A DNA stretch of 29,476 bases from JBOGDS01 sp050743075 (GCA_050743075.1 JBOGDS010000045.1:1-29476); one strand, 5' to 3'; positions 1 to 7,066 are shown, counted from the first letter of the stretch. A program made the numbers and translations. Notes: a model not told the origin generated them from the sequence alone.

Positions 1-141
1 TAGGCCTTGACCCAATTACCTAATGTCGTCTCCCCGACATTGAGCTCTCTGGCAACGGCAGATATCGCCCGGTCATTGTCGACCACAAGGCGAGCCGCTT
101 CCTCACGGAACTCTGGCGTGAAAACTCTGATACTTAGCCAC
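1..141 (-). pseudogene. IS3-family transposase OrfA, N-terminal part, cut by the window edge
   Basis: The minus strand translates to FTPEFREEAARLVV, then a helix-turn-helix stretch ending VGETTLGNWVKA. This is the N-terminal DNA-binding domain of IS3-family OrfA proteins. The natural start is the GTG at 141 behind a purine-rich ribosome site (ggaaaggagagagg). From that GTG the frame reads VAKYQS and then runs out of frame with FTPEF because of one extra T in the TTTT run near 121-125. The matching frame has no start codon before a TAG upstream. The gene is therefore frameshifted at its sixth codon, or the T run is misread. The rest lies outside the window. The family call is firm; whether the copy is active cannot be judged. 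Confidence 0.75.
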
Positions 142-222
142 GAATACCTCTCTCCTTTCCGGAATGGACCCTATTGGATCCGCAGTCCGGAAAGTTGGAG
201 GCACGCCAAGAAGACCGTCGGT

Positions 223-255
223 GAGCCGTGTGCGGAAAACCGCACGCACGGATTG
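223..255 (+). mobile_element. Group II intron domain V-like hairpin (3' end remnant)
   Basis: A GAGCCGTG stem pairs with CACGGATT. The inner stem TGCGG/CCGCA is closed by an AAAA tetraloop, and a two-base CG bulge lies on the 3' side. The AGC triad, tetraloop and two-base bulge are the hallmarks of group II intron domain V. The G of the triad faces an A instead of a U, so the catalytic helix is imperfect. A G-rich stretch follows, as domain VI would. No intron-encoded reverse transcriptase is visible to the left, where IS3 sequence lies, so only the 3' tail remains. This is pattern recognition without a covariance search. Confidence 0.5.
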
Positions 256-320
256 AATGGGGGATGGGAAATAGGCCAGACGGGCCGACTACGTCGGTGG
301 CGGATCAGAGGTGCCCTGAC

Positions 321-343
321 TGTGGTACATTTGACTTAGCACA
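321..343. promoter_or_regulatory. Candidate vapBC operator (inverted repeat)
   Basis: TGTGGTA and TAGCACA form an inverted repeat (6 of 7 bases) around a 9-base spacer, and it ends 14 bases before the vapB start. VapB antitoxins commonly bind such repeats at their own promoter. The ribosome site GGAGG lies just downstream (349-353). The operator role is inferred from position. Confidence 0.45.
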
Positions 344-357
344 TTGACGGAGGCACC

Positions 358-564
358 ATGGCCCGCACAATGATCGACATCAATGAGGCGCTGCTGTCCG
401 CGGCTGCCGACGAGCTGGGCACCACGACCAAGCGTGCCACCGTGGAGGCGGCGCTGCGTGTGGTCGCCGGCAAGGCGGCTCGGCGTCGGCTCGGCGAGCT
501 GATCGCGGCGACCGGCAAGACGCCGAAGCAGCTCGACGCCGAGCGGGATGAGGCGTGGCGCTGA
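358..564 (+). CDS. vapB: VapB-type antitoxin
   Basis: This is a 68-residue antitoxin. The N-terminal part (RTMIDINEALLSAAADELG, then TKRATVEAALR) fits the ribbon-helix-helix fold of VapB proteins, which bind DNA and repress their own operon. The C-terminal tail (about residues 45-68: LGELIAATGKTPKQLDAERD) is charged and fits the flexible segment that wraps the toxin active site. The ATG at 358 has GGAGG five bases upstream. The stop overlaps the toxin start by 10 bases, so the two are translationally coupled, as in other vapBC pairs. Full length and intact. Family call from sequence pattern and partner gene. Confidence 0.85.
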   Translation: MARTMIDINEALLSAAADELGTTTKRATVEAALRVVAGKAARRRLGELIAATGKTPKQLDAERDEAWR

Positions 565-977
565 CCGGGTATCTCTTCGACACCTCCGTCTTGCACCGGC
601 TGTCCAATGAGGTCGTGGCCGACGCAGTCGACCGACATGGACTCGACCGTGTGCTGTATCGGTGCGCGGTGGTCGACCTGGAGGTGCTGCGCAGCTCGAC
701 GTCGAAGCAGCACTATCAGCAGCTGCGCGACCTGCTCGACGGCGGCTTCGCCGACTTGCCCATCACCCCCGAGGTCATCGACATCGCGCTGGCGACGCAG
801 CGCAAGCTGGTCGAGGTCGGCAAGCTCCGCGGGGTGTCCATACCCGACCTGATCATCGCAGCGTGCGCCGAGGCGCACAATGCCACCGTCGTCCACTACG
901 ACGGCGACTACGACCGGATCACCGAGGTCACCGGGCAGGCGACCGAGTGGGTGGTGCCCTCCGGTTCGGTGGACTGA
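555..977 (+). CDS. vapC: VapC-type PIN-domain ribonuclease toxin
   Basis: The 140-residue protein has the PIN-domain acidic set: D9 in LFDTSVLHRL, E43 in VVDLEVLR, D98 in VSIPDLIIAA, and D116/D118/D120 in VVHYDGDYDRI. PIN toxins use these residues to hold Mg2+ and cleave RNA, often tRNA, when VapB is lost. The gene starts at GTG 555 inside the end of vapB and has no separate ribosome site, so its translation depends on the antitoxin gene. Length is normal for the family and all catalytic acids are present, so the toxin should be active. It is one of the few intact genes in the decayed left end and may help retain the region. Confidence 0.88.
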   Translation: MALTGYLFDTSVLHRLSNEVVADAVDRHGLDRVLYRCAVVDLEVLRSSTSKQHYQQLRDLLDGGFADLPITPEVIDIALATQRKLVEVGKLRGVSIPDLIIAACAEAHNATVVHYDGDYDRITEVTGQATEWVVPSGSVD

Positions 978-993
978 CGGCGGGTCGGGGTGC

Positions 994-1407
994 TCAGGAC
1001 CTCGTCGCGGCAAGGCTCTTCCGGGCGATCTCAAGTTCCTCGTTCGTCGGGACGACGAGGATGGCCACAGCGGCCATGTCCGGTGAGACCGTCCGGGAAC
1101 CTCGGTCCGGCAACACGTTTCGGTCCGCGTCGATCGAGATGCCCATCCGTTCGAGACCGGCCACCGAGCGGGCCCGGACGTCCGGGTCGTTCTCTCCCAC
1201 ACCCGCCGTGAACACGGCGGCGTCGACGCGGCCCAGGACCGCGCAGTAGGCGCCCACGTACTTGCGGATGCGGTAGCAGTACACATCGAGCGCCAGTGCT
1301 CCCTGGTCGCCGGCCCGCCGGTGCACTTCGCGCATGTCGTTCGCGCGCGCCAGCGCGGCCAACCCGCTGTGCCGGTTGAGCTGGTCGTCGACGTCCTCTG
1401 CGGACAT
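994..1407 (-). pseudogene. ackA: Acetate kinase, C-terminal third only
   Basis: The minus-strand frame has classic acetate kinase sequence: DQLNRHSGL, NDMREV, ALDVYCYRIRKYVGAY, then VFTAGVGEN, and ends IARKSLAATRS before the stop at 994. This equals about the last 135 of some 400 residues. The N-terminal half, which holds the acetate-binding and catalytic residues, is missing, so no kinase can be made. The ATG at 1407 (MSAEDVDD) is an internal methionine of the original gene. The sequence above it does not match acetate kinase, so the break lies near 1410. The stop faces the end of vapC 16 bases away. Confidence 0.85.
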
Positions 1408-1711
1408 GTCGGCGACGCGATCACCGCGTGATCGTCGCCTCCGTCCCAGCGTCAAGACCGAGACGAAGGAGTTCTGAGCTCGCGCGCTGACGGGGCGCGT
1501 GGCGTGACGCTCACGGTGACGTCTCGAAGACCCCTCTCGACGAGGTCGACCGTGGCGTGTCGGTCAAGATGGGGACAGGAAACCCCGTTGCGGTTGTCAC
1601 CGTCGGCGTGGCCTCCCAAGGAGTACGGCACCCGCCTGTTGGGCGAGGTCGACGTCCCGGAACTCGACAACCCGACCCACGACCCGGTCGCGGCGCACGG
1701 GAAACAGCGAC
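1408..1711. other. No recognisable gene (decayed spacer)
   Basis: All six frames were read. The frames open here lack family motifs, and none has a convincing start with a ribosome site. The stretch lies between the broken ackA and other truncated genes and is probably leftover sequence from deletions. Confidence 0.5.
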
Positions 1712-1912
1712 TTGCGGCTGAACCCGGTGCACCCTGTCTCGGCGGCGCTGATCAGGTTCGTTGGAGCAAGCCTGGAACAGGTCCGCGCCGAGCTGGTCGA
1801 GGAGGGCCGCCGGGCGCGGGCACAGGAGGAGCCTCGCCAGCTCGCTCGCACTGCGAACGAGATCGCGCAGGTGCTCAACGAGGATCTGGTCACGCAGGGC
1901 CGAGTGGCTTGA
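1712..1912 (+). pseudogene. Unidentified protein fragment with a charged helical segment
   Basis: The frame from TTG 1712 reads LNPVHPVSAALIRFVGAS, then a long charged helical part (EQVRAELVEEGRRARAQEE, then RTANEIAQVLNEDL) and stops at 1912. The composition looks like real coding sequence. The HP...ALI...A-x-IA-x-x-LN-x-D pattern faintly recalls the linker of large GHKL-type ATPases, but I cannot assign it. There is no ribosome site, and both ends seem cut by the neighbouring debris. It is most likely an internal piece of a longer lost gene. Confidence 0.25.
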
Positions 1913-1984
1913 GTCGACGGCCAACATACGCCACCGGACGCGGCTACAGGCCGAGGCGGCCGGTAAGGCGCTGATCGACACTGT

Positions 1985-2274
1985 GACCGGCCACCAGCTG
2001 CGAATCCGCCGCTCGACCGCCGATCCCGACGAGTTGGCCTACTACATCTGCCGGGCACCACGCCCGGTGCCGCTGCGCGAGCTCGTCCGGGCTGGACCAC
2101 TACCAGGTCCGCAAGTACCACGCCTGGTACCGCCACATCACCCTGGCGATGCTCGCCCACGCCTTCCCCGCCGTCGCCGGCGGTGAACCGACGGCGACCC
2201 AGACCGAAAGGGGGCACGATGAACCCGACAAACGGGCTCTCCGCCCTTTGAGTGAAGTGTCGTGGCGTAGATGA
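1985..2274 (+). mobile_element. IS701-type transposase remnant (C-terminal end, internal deletion)
   Basis: Two frames carry adjoining parts of one transposase. The first reads LRIRRSTADPDELAYYICR and RELVRA. From about 2090 a second frame reads GLDHYQVRKYHAWYRHITLA, then MLAHAF. Both match the end of IS701-type transposases. The catalytic stretch that normally sits between them (the segment around RWAIEECFQTAKNEA) is missing, and the joint falls on GGGCT. A deletion with a frame change therefore removed the catalytic glutamate region. The N-terminal two thirds are also absent, so the element is dead. The frame runs on into unrelated sequence to 2274. Confidence 0.7.
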
Positions 2275-2284
2275 TGCTCGTGGC

Positions 2285-2461
2285 CTCGGAGAGTTCGCCT
2301 GGCGGCGATGGTCGTGGGAGTGGGACGCCCCGCCAGGTGAGCATGAGCTGGCCTTCCGCGCAACCGATGTCACCGGCGAGGTCCAGCCGGTCGAACAGTC
2401 GTGGAACTACGACGGCTACGCGAACAATGCGGTGCAACGCGTCGTCGTCCCGGTCGAGTAG
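2285..2461 (+). pseudogene. Sulfite oxidase-like molybdoenzyme, last ~58 residues
   Basis: The frame reads FAWRRWSWEWDAPPGEHEL, then RATDVTGEVQPVEQSWN and GYANNAVQRVVVPVE, ending in TAG at 2461. This matches the end of the Mo-co oxidoreductase dimerisation domain of sulfite oxidase-like proteins (W-x-W-x-W, RATD-x-x-G-x-x-QP and GYANNA signatures). The molybdopterin-binding part is missing. Sequence upstream of about 2285 belongs to the transposase remnant, so the gene was probably cut by that insertion and later deletion. Non-functional. Confidence 0.7.
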
Positions 2462-2463
2462 CG

Positions 2464-3793
2464 CTAGCCGTCTTCGTCCATCAAGGCGGACACCGTCTTC
2501 TTGATCAGGAAGAAGACGACGCCCGCGGCGACGGCGAGCCCGCCCACGATGAGGAAGTACGACGGCCCGTCCAGCCGGGTCGTCAGCTTCGCCAGCTGCG
2601 CGGCGGCTGCGTTGCCGACCGCCGTCGCAAGGAACCACAGCCCCAGAAACTGGCTGGTCATGCCGGTCGGTGCCAGCTTTGTGGTCGCGGACAGACCGAC
2701 CGGGCTCAGCAACAGCTCGCCGAGAACCTGAAGCAGGTTGACGCCCACAAGCCAGAGCGGCGAGACCAGCCGGCCGTCAGCGGCCGCCTGCGAGGCGAGC
2801 GCCATCAGCCCGAACGACGAGCCGATCAGCACGAGGGCCAGCGCGAACTTGACGATCGTCAGCGGTTGCCGGGTGCCCATCTTGAGCCAGACCCAGGCGA
2901 AGACGGGTGCCAGGATGATCACGAACATGGCCGAGATCGAGGCGAACCACCCGGTCGGGATCGTGAAGCCGAGCAGGTCGCGGTCGGTGTTCTGCTCGGC
3001 GAAGAGAGTCAGCACCGAGCCGGCCTGGTCGTAGATCATCCAGAAGATCGCCGCGCCGACGAACAGGTAGACGAACGCGCGGACCCGCGCGACGTCCGCT
3101 GCGGGCATGTCGCTCTTCCACAGCAACGACGTCAGGATGACCACGGGTGCGGCCAGCGCGACGCTGGACGACGGCCAGCGCCATCCCGACGGCGGCCACG
3201 AGGAAGGCGGCGTGGTAGCTGACCTCCTGGCCCAGCCAGCCGGTGACCAGCGGCGCGATGAAGGCGCCGAGGTTGATGCCCAGGTAGAAGAGCGAGAATC
3301 CCGCGTCGCGTCGCGGGTCGTCCTCGGCATAGAGGGCGCCCACGAGCGCGCTGATCGTGGGCTTGAGCAGGCCGGTTCCCGCGGCGATCGTGGCCAGCCC
3401 GAGGTAGGCGAAGATCGCACCCGGAAGCGCGAGCAGGATGTGGCCGGCGGTGATGATCAGGCCGCCGTAGAGCACCGCCTTGCGCCCGCCCAGGATCCGG
3501 TCGGCGATCCAGCCTCCGGGTAGCGCTGCGAGATAGACCGTCGAGTTGTAGACGCTGTACAGCGCCATGGCGGTCGCGACGGGAAGGCCCAGCCCGCCGC
3601 CGTCCTCCGGCGCCGAGAGGTACAGGACGAGCAGGGCGCGCATGCCGTAGTAGCTGAACCGCTCGAACATCTCGGTCGAGAAGAGCGTCGCCAGCCCGCG
3701 CGGGTGACCGAAGAACGCCGTGTCGACCCTGAGCTGGCCGGGTGGGGGCAGCTTCGGGGGTGCGGTCTCGGTCGGAGGGGCAGTCGTCGTCAT
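2464..3793 (-). pseudogene. POT-family (peptide/H+) MFS transporter, frameshifted with a central deletion
   Basis: The first ~205 residues, from ATG 3793, include FFGHPRGLATLFSTEMFERF and SYYGMRALLVLYL, the signature of proton-coupled oligopeptide transporters. They continue to FLVAAVGMALAVV. A different frame then gives ALAAPVVILTSLLW and the C-terminal helices up to KKTVSALMDEDG. The switch is near 3150-3175. The two parts sum to about 425 residues, while the family usually has 480-500, so the linker between helices 6 and 7 seems deleted as well as shifted. The start codon overlaps the stop of the upstream lipoprotein gene (ATGA), so the two formed an operon. Peptide import is the family role, but this copy is unlikely to work. 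Confidence 0.8.
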
Positions 3794-4497
3794 GCGCCTG
3801 CATCCTCGGCGAGCTCGGCCGCGGTGGTGACGACGTCGGCCACCTCGCCCTCCGTCAGCTGCGGATCACCGGTGAAGCCGATCAGAGTGATGACCTCGCC
3901 GGCCGCGATCGCCACGCGGATCTCGATCCGGCGCAGCGTCTCGGAGATCAGCGTGCGCTCCCAGACGGTGGTCACGACGTCGTCACTCTCGGGGACCCCG
4001 GGCAGGTCGAGTGGAGCCACCGTGAGAGCGAGGCTGCCCGACTCCGGAACCTGCAGTGTGTAGCCGTCGCACCGGGCGTTCAGATCGGCGATCTGCTCGA
4101 CCAGCTGTCGGGCTGCACCGGCCTCGCCGACGCCCGCGAACTGGAGGATCTCGCGCCCGTCGTCGTCGGTGAAGCCCACGCCCGCGGCGTCGGGAGGTAC
4201 GTCGTCCAGCGTGGCGCTGATCGTCGCCAGGGGTTCCGTGCAGTCGGGCCGGACCGGGTTGAGCTGCGACGTTTCGTCCAGGACGTCGGCCCACCGGTCC
4301 GCCGCGTCGATGTCCTGTTCGGTGAAGTCGCCCGGCAGGTCGTCGGCGTTGAGCAAGGCTTGAGCGGCGACGCCCTCGCTCGTCTCGATGGGTGACGGTG
4401 ACGCGGTGGGTGGAGGCAATGCTCCGTGGTCGGAGGTGCAGCCGGCTGCGAGCGCGATGCTTGCTGCTGCGACGGCGGCCAGTCGTCGGGCTCGCAC
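3790..4497 (-). CDS. Secreted lipoprotein of unknown function
   Basis: The 235-residue protein starts with VRARRLAAVAAASIALAAGC: a short basic end, a hydrophobic stretch and a lipobox (LAAGC), so it should be lipid-anchored outside the membrane. A Pro/Ser/Thr linker (LPPPTASPSPIETSEG) follows, then a mixed domain with LLNADDLPGDF, RPDCTEPL and ARCDGYTLQV. The two cysteines could form a disulfide. I see no enzyme motif. It resembles sensor- or solute-binding-type actinobacterial lipoproteins in layout only. GTG 4497 was chosen because AGGGGG lies just upstream and the signal peptide begins there; a longer open frame upstream has no such features. The stop overlaps the POT transporter start, suggesting an accessory role in that transport. 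Confidence 0.75.
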   Translation of the reverse strand: MRARRLAAVAAASIALAAGCTSDHGALPPPTASPSPIETSEGVAAQALLNADDLPGDFTEQDIDAADRWADVLDETSQLNPVRPDCTEPLATISATLDDVPPDAAGVGFTDDDGREILQFAGVGEAGAARQLVEQIADLNARCDGYTLQVPESGSLALTVAPLDLPGVPESDDVVTTVWERTLISETLRRIEIRVAIAAGEVITLIGFTGDPQLTEGEVADVVTTAAELAEDAGA

Positions 4498-4587
4498 ATG
4501 TCCCCCTGTCGATCGACGCTGCCGATCAGCGTAGGGGGGATGACGCCGCCAGGCGGTGGGAACACCACGGGCCCGTCCCCCTGCCTG

Positions 4588-4639
4588 GTGATCATGTCGA
4601 TTACACACACCAATCGCTGTGTGTAGTCGACATGATCAC
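4588..4639. repeat. 22-bp inverted repeat with 8-base loop
   Basis: Arms 4588-4609 and 4618-4639 match at 21 of 22 positions; both begin or end with GTGATCATGTCGA/TCGACATGATCAC. The loop is ccaatcgc. There is no T run, so it is not a standard intrinsic terminator. It lies 90 bases upstream of the lipoprotein start and 20 bases before the pntA remnant. It could be an operator for a dimeric regulator, a mobile-element end or a folded RNA element. Confidence 0.8.
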
Positions 4640-4658
4640 GGGTTGGGGGTGCGCCCCG

Positions 4659-4884
4659 ATGAAGGTCGTCGTCGCCCGGGAAGTGGGGCCGTACGAACGC
4701 CTGGTGGCGATCGTGCCGGAGCTCGTCGGCAGGCCGACCGACGCGGCCCGCACGTTGTCGTCGAGGCCGGAACCGGTACCCGGCGCGCTGCATGATGAGG
4801 CCGCCTATGAGGACTCCGGTGCCACCGTCTCGACGACGTACGCGTTGGCGAGCGCCGACGTCGTCCTCTCGGTCGAGGGCGCGA
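4659..4884 (+). pseudogene. pntA: NAD(P) transhydrogenase alpha subunit, N-terminal remnant
   Basis: From ATG 4659 the frame reads MKVVVAREVGPYERLVAIVP, the start of PntA and alanine dehydrogenase-type NAD-binding proteins (usually MKV-x-V-x-x-E-x-x-x-x-ERRVA). The middle part HVVVEAGTGTRRAA is in another frame. The end (DEAAYEDSGA, then ALASADVVLSV) returns to the first frame. Two opposite frameshifts therefore garble about 20 residues. Sequence homology stops at about residue 75, where a tRNA fragment begins. PntA is about 380 residues long, so this is a dead N-terminal piece. Confidence 0.7.
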
Positions 4885-4927
4885 CCGAAGGGATTCGAAA
4901 CCCCAAACCTTCTGATCCGAAGACGGC
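4879..4927 (-). tRNA. Decayed 3' half of a tRNA-Arg (possible attachment-site scar)
   Basis: On the minus strand the anticodon-loop to acceptor portion of an Arg tRNA is recognisable: CTTCGGATCAGAAGG, a T arm with TTCGAAT, then CCCTTCGG and GCGCC. The T loop has one extra T, the anticodon stem has mismatches, and no D arm or 5' acceptor strand follows upstream. It is not a working tRNA. By alignment with actinobacterial tRNA-Arg(ACG), the anticodon position reads TCG. Integrative elements recombine at tRNA 3' ends and leave such pieces behind. Confidence 0.55.
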
Positions 4928-5314
4928 CTGCCACTGATCCGCCTGATCCCGGCACCGGCCGGGATGGCGGCTGACCTGGTCTTTCGTGCCGCCGGATCGT
5001 GCCGATCGGGCCGCCGGAGGCTGGCTCGGCGGGCATTGTCCGCGTCGAGCATCGCCACGACGGACTGCAACACCTGACCAACCGCTACCACTTCGTCAAC
5101 TCCAGTTCGGCTGGGCATGCGCGGGCGGATCGCCAGGACCGTCGTCAACGCGGCCCGTTCGCGTTACCTAGACCACCGGCGACACCCCCCACACAGCAGG
5201 ACTACTTCGCCCAGGTGGCAGACTCCTGGACGGCTCGCCCGCGAGCAGCGCCGTCAGTAGCAACTCTTCATCACCGACGGCACTCTTGATTGCCCACGGT
5301 CCTCGATCGGGCCG
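4928..5314. other. No recognisable gene
   Basis: Open frames exist on both strands, but none has a ribosome site, a family motif or a plausible start. The stretch lies between the tRNA remnant and the MerR regulator and looks like decayed sequence. Confidence 0.5.
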
Positions 5315-5712
5315 TCAGTGCGCCTCGCCCTGGATGATCTGGCCGTAGCCGCGGCAGTCCGCGGGGTCGAGTTCGCTGGTTCGTCGCGCGAGCTGCTGGA
5401 GGTGTGCCTTGGTCTGCTCGAGCTCGACGATGCGTTGGTTGATGTCGTCGAGCCGTAGATTGATGAGCTGGCCGACGTGTGCGCAGGGCGGCGCACCGCC
5501 GTCGCGGATATCGAGAATCTGGCCGACCGGCGCAGCGTGAACCCCGCCGTCTGGGCGTCGCGGATGAACCCGATGCGCTCGAGCGCATCGGGTGGGTAGT
5601 CGCGATAGCCCGACCCTGTCCGGCCCGGATCGTCGAGCAGCCCGGCGTCCTCGTAGAAGCGCAGCGTCTTCGCAGTGGTGCCCGCACGTTCGGCAAGCTC
5701 GCCGATGAGCAT
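5315..5712 (-). pseudogene. MerR-family metal-responsive regulator with one frameshift
   Basis: ATG 5712, with GGAGG seven bases upstream, gives MLIGELAERAGTTAKTLRFY, the winged-helix DNA-binding start of MerR proteins, followed by GSGYRDYPPDALERIGFIRD. After AGFTLR the frame is lost near 5540. The next frame gives VGQILDIRDGGAPPCAHV, a long helix (NLRLDDINQRIVELEQTKAH) and a tail with DPADCRGYGQIIQGEAH. One missing base in the CCGGTCGG stretch restores a normal protein of about 132 residues. The Cys in PPCAHV and DPADC match the metal ligands of CadR/ZntR/MerR-type sensors. It is divergent from a thioredoxin-like gene that it presumably controls. Broken gene or base-call error; I cannot tell. 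Confidence 0.75.
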
Positions 5713-5719
5713 TAGGGGC

Positions 5720-5735
5720 CTCCAGCGGTCTAGAG
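5720..5735. promoter_or_regulatory. Candidate MerR-type operator, left copy (weak)
   Basis: CTCCAG and CTAGAG form an imperfect inverted repeat with a 4-base spacer, the same geometry as the perfect TTCCAG-tgca-CTGGAA site at 29270-29285. It lies between merR and the divergent thioredoxin-like gene. No clear -35 TTGACA is left on the plus strand, and part of the motif doubles as the merR ribosome site. Confidence 0.3.
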
Positions 5736-5768
5736 CCTCCTCGACTCCCAATACGAACGGAGATGGGG

Positions 5769-6056
5769 ATGGACATCACGTTGCAGTACTTCGATGGTTG
5801 CCCCAACTGGCAGACCACGGACGAGCGGCTCCGCGCACTCGCCGTCGAGCTTGACTTCCAGATCACCTACCGCCAGGTGGCGTCGGCGGAGGACACGGAG
5901 GCGCTGTCGTTTCGTGGGTCGCCCACCATCCTCGTGGACGGGCGCGATCCGTTCACGCGTGGCGACGAACCGGCCGGTCTGGCCTGCCGCGTCTATGCGA
6001 CGCCCTTGGGCCGCGCCGGAGCGCCGACGGTGACGCAGCTACGCGCACTCGGCTGA
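5769..6056 (+). CDS. Thioredoxin-like protein with a CPNW motif
   Basis: The 95-residue protein begins MDITLQYFDGCPNWQTTDER and has SFRGSPTILVDGRDPF and GAPTVTQLRAL, a thioredoxin-fold layout with the cis-Pro loop (GSPT). The usual CxxC is CPNW, so only one active-site Cys remains. Such proteins cannot cycle a disulfide alone; they may bind metal or work through mixed disulfides. Relatives sit beside MerR regulators and mercury genes and are sometimes labelled alkylmercury lyase, but the MerB catalytic set is not seen here. ATG 5769 is preferred over ATG 5763 because ACGGAG is correctly spaced from it. A second, truncated copy begins at 29329 (MDVTLLYF). Confidence 0.75.
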   Translation: MDITLQYFDGCPNWQTTDERLRALAVELDFQITYRQVASAEDTEALSFRGSPTILVDGRDPFTRGDEPAGLACRVYATPLGRAGAPTVTQLRALG

Positions 6057-6096
6057 ACTGGGTCGATTTGAATGCACCGGGATTGATGGAGAGCTT

Positions 6097-6246
6097 CTAC
6101 TGAAACCGGTGCGGTTCACCACGAGGGTCACTGCATTTCGCGGAGCAATTGCGCTGAGGCTCAGCGAGGCCGCTCGCGCCGAGCGGGGTCGCGGTGTAAA
6201 GGATGATCTTTTCGCGGAGGGCGTGCCCGCGTTCGTTGGCGGTCAT
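6097..6246 (-). CDS. Possible small protein, unrecognised
   Basis: A 49-residue frame (MTANERGHALREKIILYTAT to GEPHRFQ) starts at ATG 6246, whose ATGA overlaps the stop of the ResA-like gene. This coupling is used throughout the cassette upstream, which is the main reason to list it. There is no known domain, and the C-terminal half looks random. It could be a chance frame after the last operon gene. Confidence 0.3.
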   Translation of the reverse strand: MTANERGHALREKIILYTATPLGASGLAEPQRNCSAKCSDPRGEPHRFQ

Positions 6247-6839
6247 GTCGCGCTTCCGGTCGGCGTGGGGGTGGTCTCGGCGACGGCGTTGATCATCGCC
6301 TGCAGGGCTCGGCCGGTGAGGCGTCCGTAGGCGAAGGCGGCGACGCGGCCGTCGGCATCGAGGAGGTAGGTGGAGGGCGCCGCGCGTGGCGCCATGGGCC
6401 CGAACTCGAAGGCGGTCGAGCCGTCGGGATCGAACAGGCTGGGGTACGGGATCTGGTACTCGTCCGCGAAGGCCTGGGCGGCTGTCCGGTTGTCGCGGAT
6501 GTTGACGCCGACGAACCGGATCCCGGCTGGCTCGCTGTCCGTGGCGAGGGACACGAGCTCGGGTGTTTCGGCCCGGCAGGGCGCGCACCAGGAGCCCCAG
6601 TAGTTGACGGCCACGACGTGTCCGCGCAGGGACGCGACGTCGAACTGGTCTCCATCGAGGGTCTCGCCGCTCAGGTCGGGGGTGACGTCGCGCTCCGCGG
6701 GTTCGAGGATGCGGGAGGCGATGGTGACGTCGGAGGCCGGCAGAGACCCTGCGGCCGGTTCGACGCCGCCGCCGCTGCACGCGGTCAGTGTCAGCAGACC
6801 GACGGCTGCGAGGCTGACCCATCCGCGTCGTCTGCTCAT
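6243..6839 (-). CDS. ResA/TlpA-like thioredoxin lipoprotein
   Basis: This 198-residue protein has a signal peptide with lipobox LTAC (Cys21), so it is anchored outside the membrane. The thioredoxin fold follows: VAVNYWGSWCAPCRAETPEL carries the WCAPC active site (C85, C88), and APSTYLLDADG holds the cis-Pro. Such proteins reduce disulfides in apocytochromes or metal-binding proteins on the outer face, fed by CcdA. The first codon overlaps the stop of the small gene upstream (ATGA). It ends a coupled leftward set whose CcdA-like member (8236-9159) is the likely electron donor. Complete, with all key residues. The exact partner protein is unknown. Confidence 0.9.
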   Translation of the reverse strand: MSRRRGWVSLAAVGLLTLTACSGGGVEPAAGSLPASDVTIASRILEPAERDVTPDLSGETLDGDQFDVASLRGHVVAVNYWGSWCAPCRAETPELVSLATDSEPAGIRFVGVNIRDNRTAAQAFADEYQIPYPSLFDPDGSTAFEFGPMAPRAAPSTYLLDADGRVAAFAYGRLTGRALQAMINAVAETTPTPTGSAT

Positions 6840-7066
6840 CGGGTCCGGGGCACGTGCGGTTCGGTCGATCGTTCGTGTTCGGTGCGCAGGTCGAGCTCGT
6901 TGTGGAGCAGCTGTATGTGCTGGCGTAGCTGGCGGATTTGTGCGTGGGTGTTCGCGTCCGTGCGGCCGCTGTGGCACTGCTGCCCGCGGCGCATGGGCCG
7001 GATGCACGTGACGTAGGTGATCGTGACGGCGACGACGGTGAGGGCGATCGGGATCAGGTAGCTCAT
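6836..7066 (-). CDS. Small one-helix membrane protein, cassette member
   Basis: The 76-residue protein has one N-terminal membrane helix (MSYLIPIALTVVAVTITYVT), then CIRPMRRGQQC and a charged coiled-coil-like helix (QIRQLRQHIQLLHNELDLR). Two Cys (about 21 and 30) follow the helix. No family is recognised. It overlaps both neighbours by four bases (ATGA), so it is made in fixed ratio with the thioredoxin-like proteins around it. One helix plus a coiled coil suggests a scaffold or assembly factor; this is inference. Confidence 0.7.
   Translation of the reverse strand: MSYLIPIALTVVAVTITYVTCIRPMRRGQQCHSGRTDANTHAQIRQLRQHIQLLHNELDLRTEHERSTEPHVPRTR

Noticed and set aside
336..1424. Long minus-strand open frame across vapBC and ackA
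   Set aside because: It is antisense to the intact vapBC pair and out of frame with acetate kinase.
2401..3222. 273-codon plus-strand open frame opposite the POT transporter
   Set aside because: Shadow frame; the minus strand carries the clear transporter sequence.
4879..4990. A complete tRNA gene
   Set aside because: No D arm or 5' acceptor strand can be paired, the anticodon stem has mismatches and the T loop has an extra base.
5769..6056. Alkylmercury lyase (MerB) function for the CPNW protein
   Set aside because: The catalytic Cys-Asp-Cys arrangement of MerB is absent; only one Cys of a thioredoxin-like motif is present.
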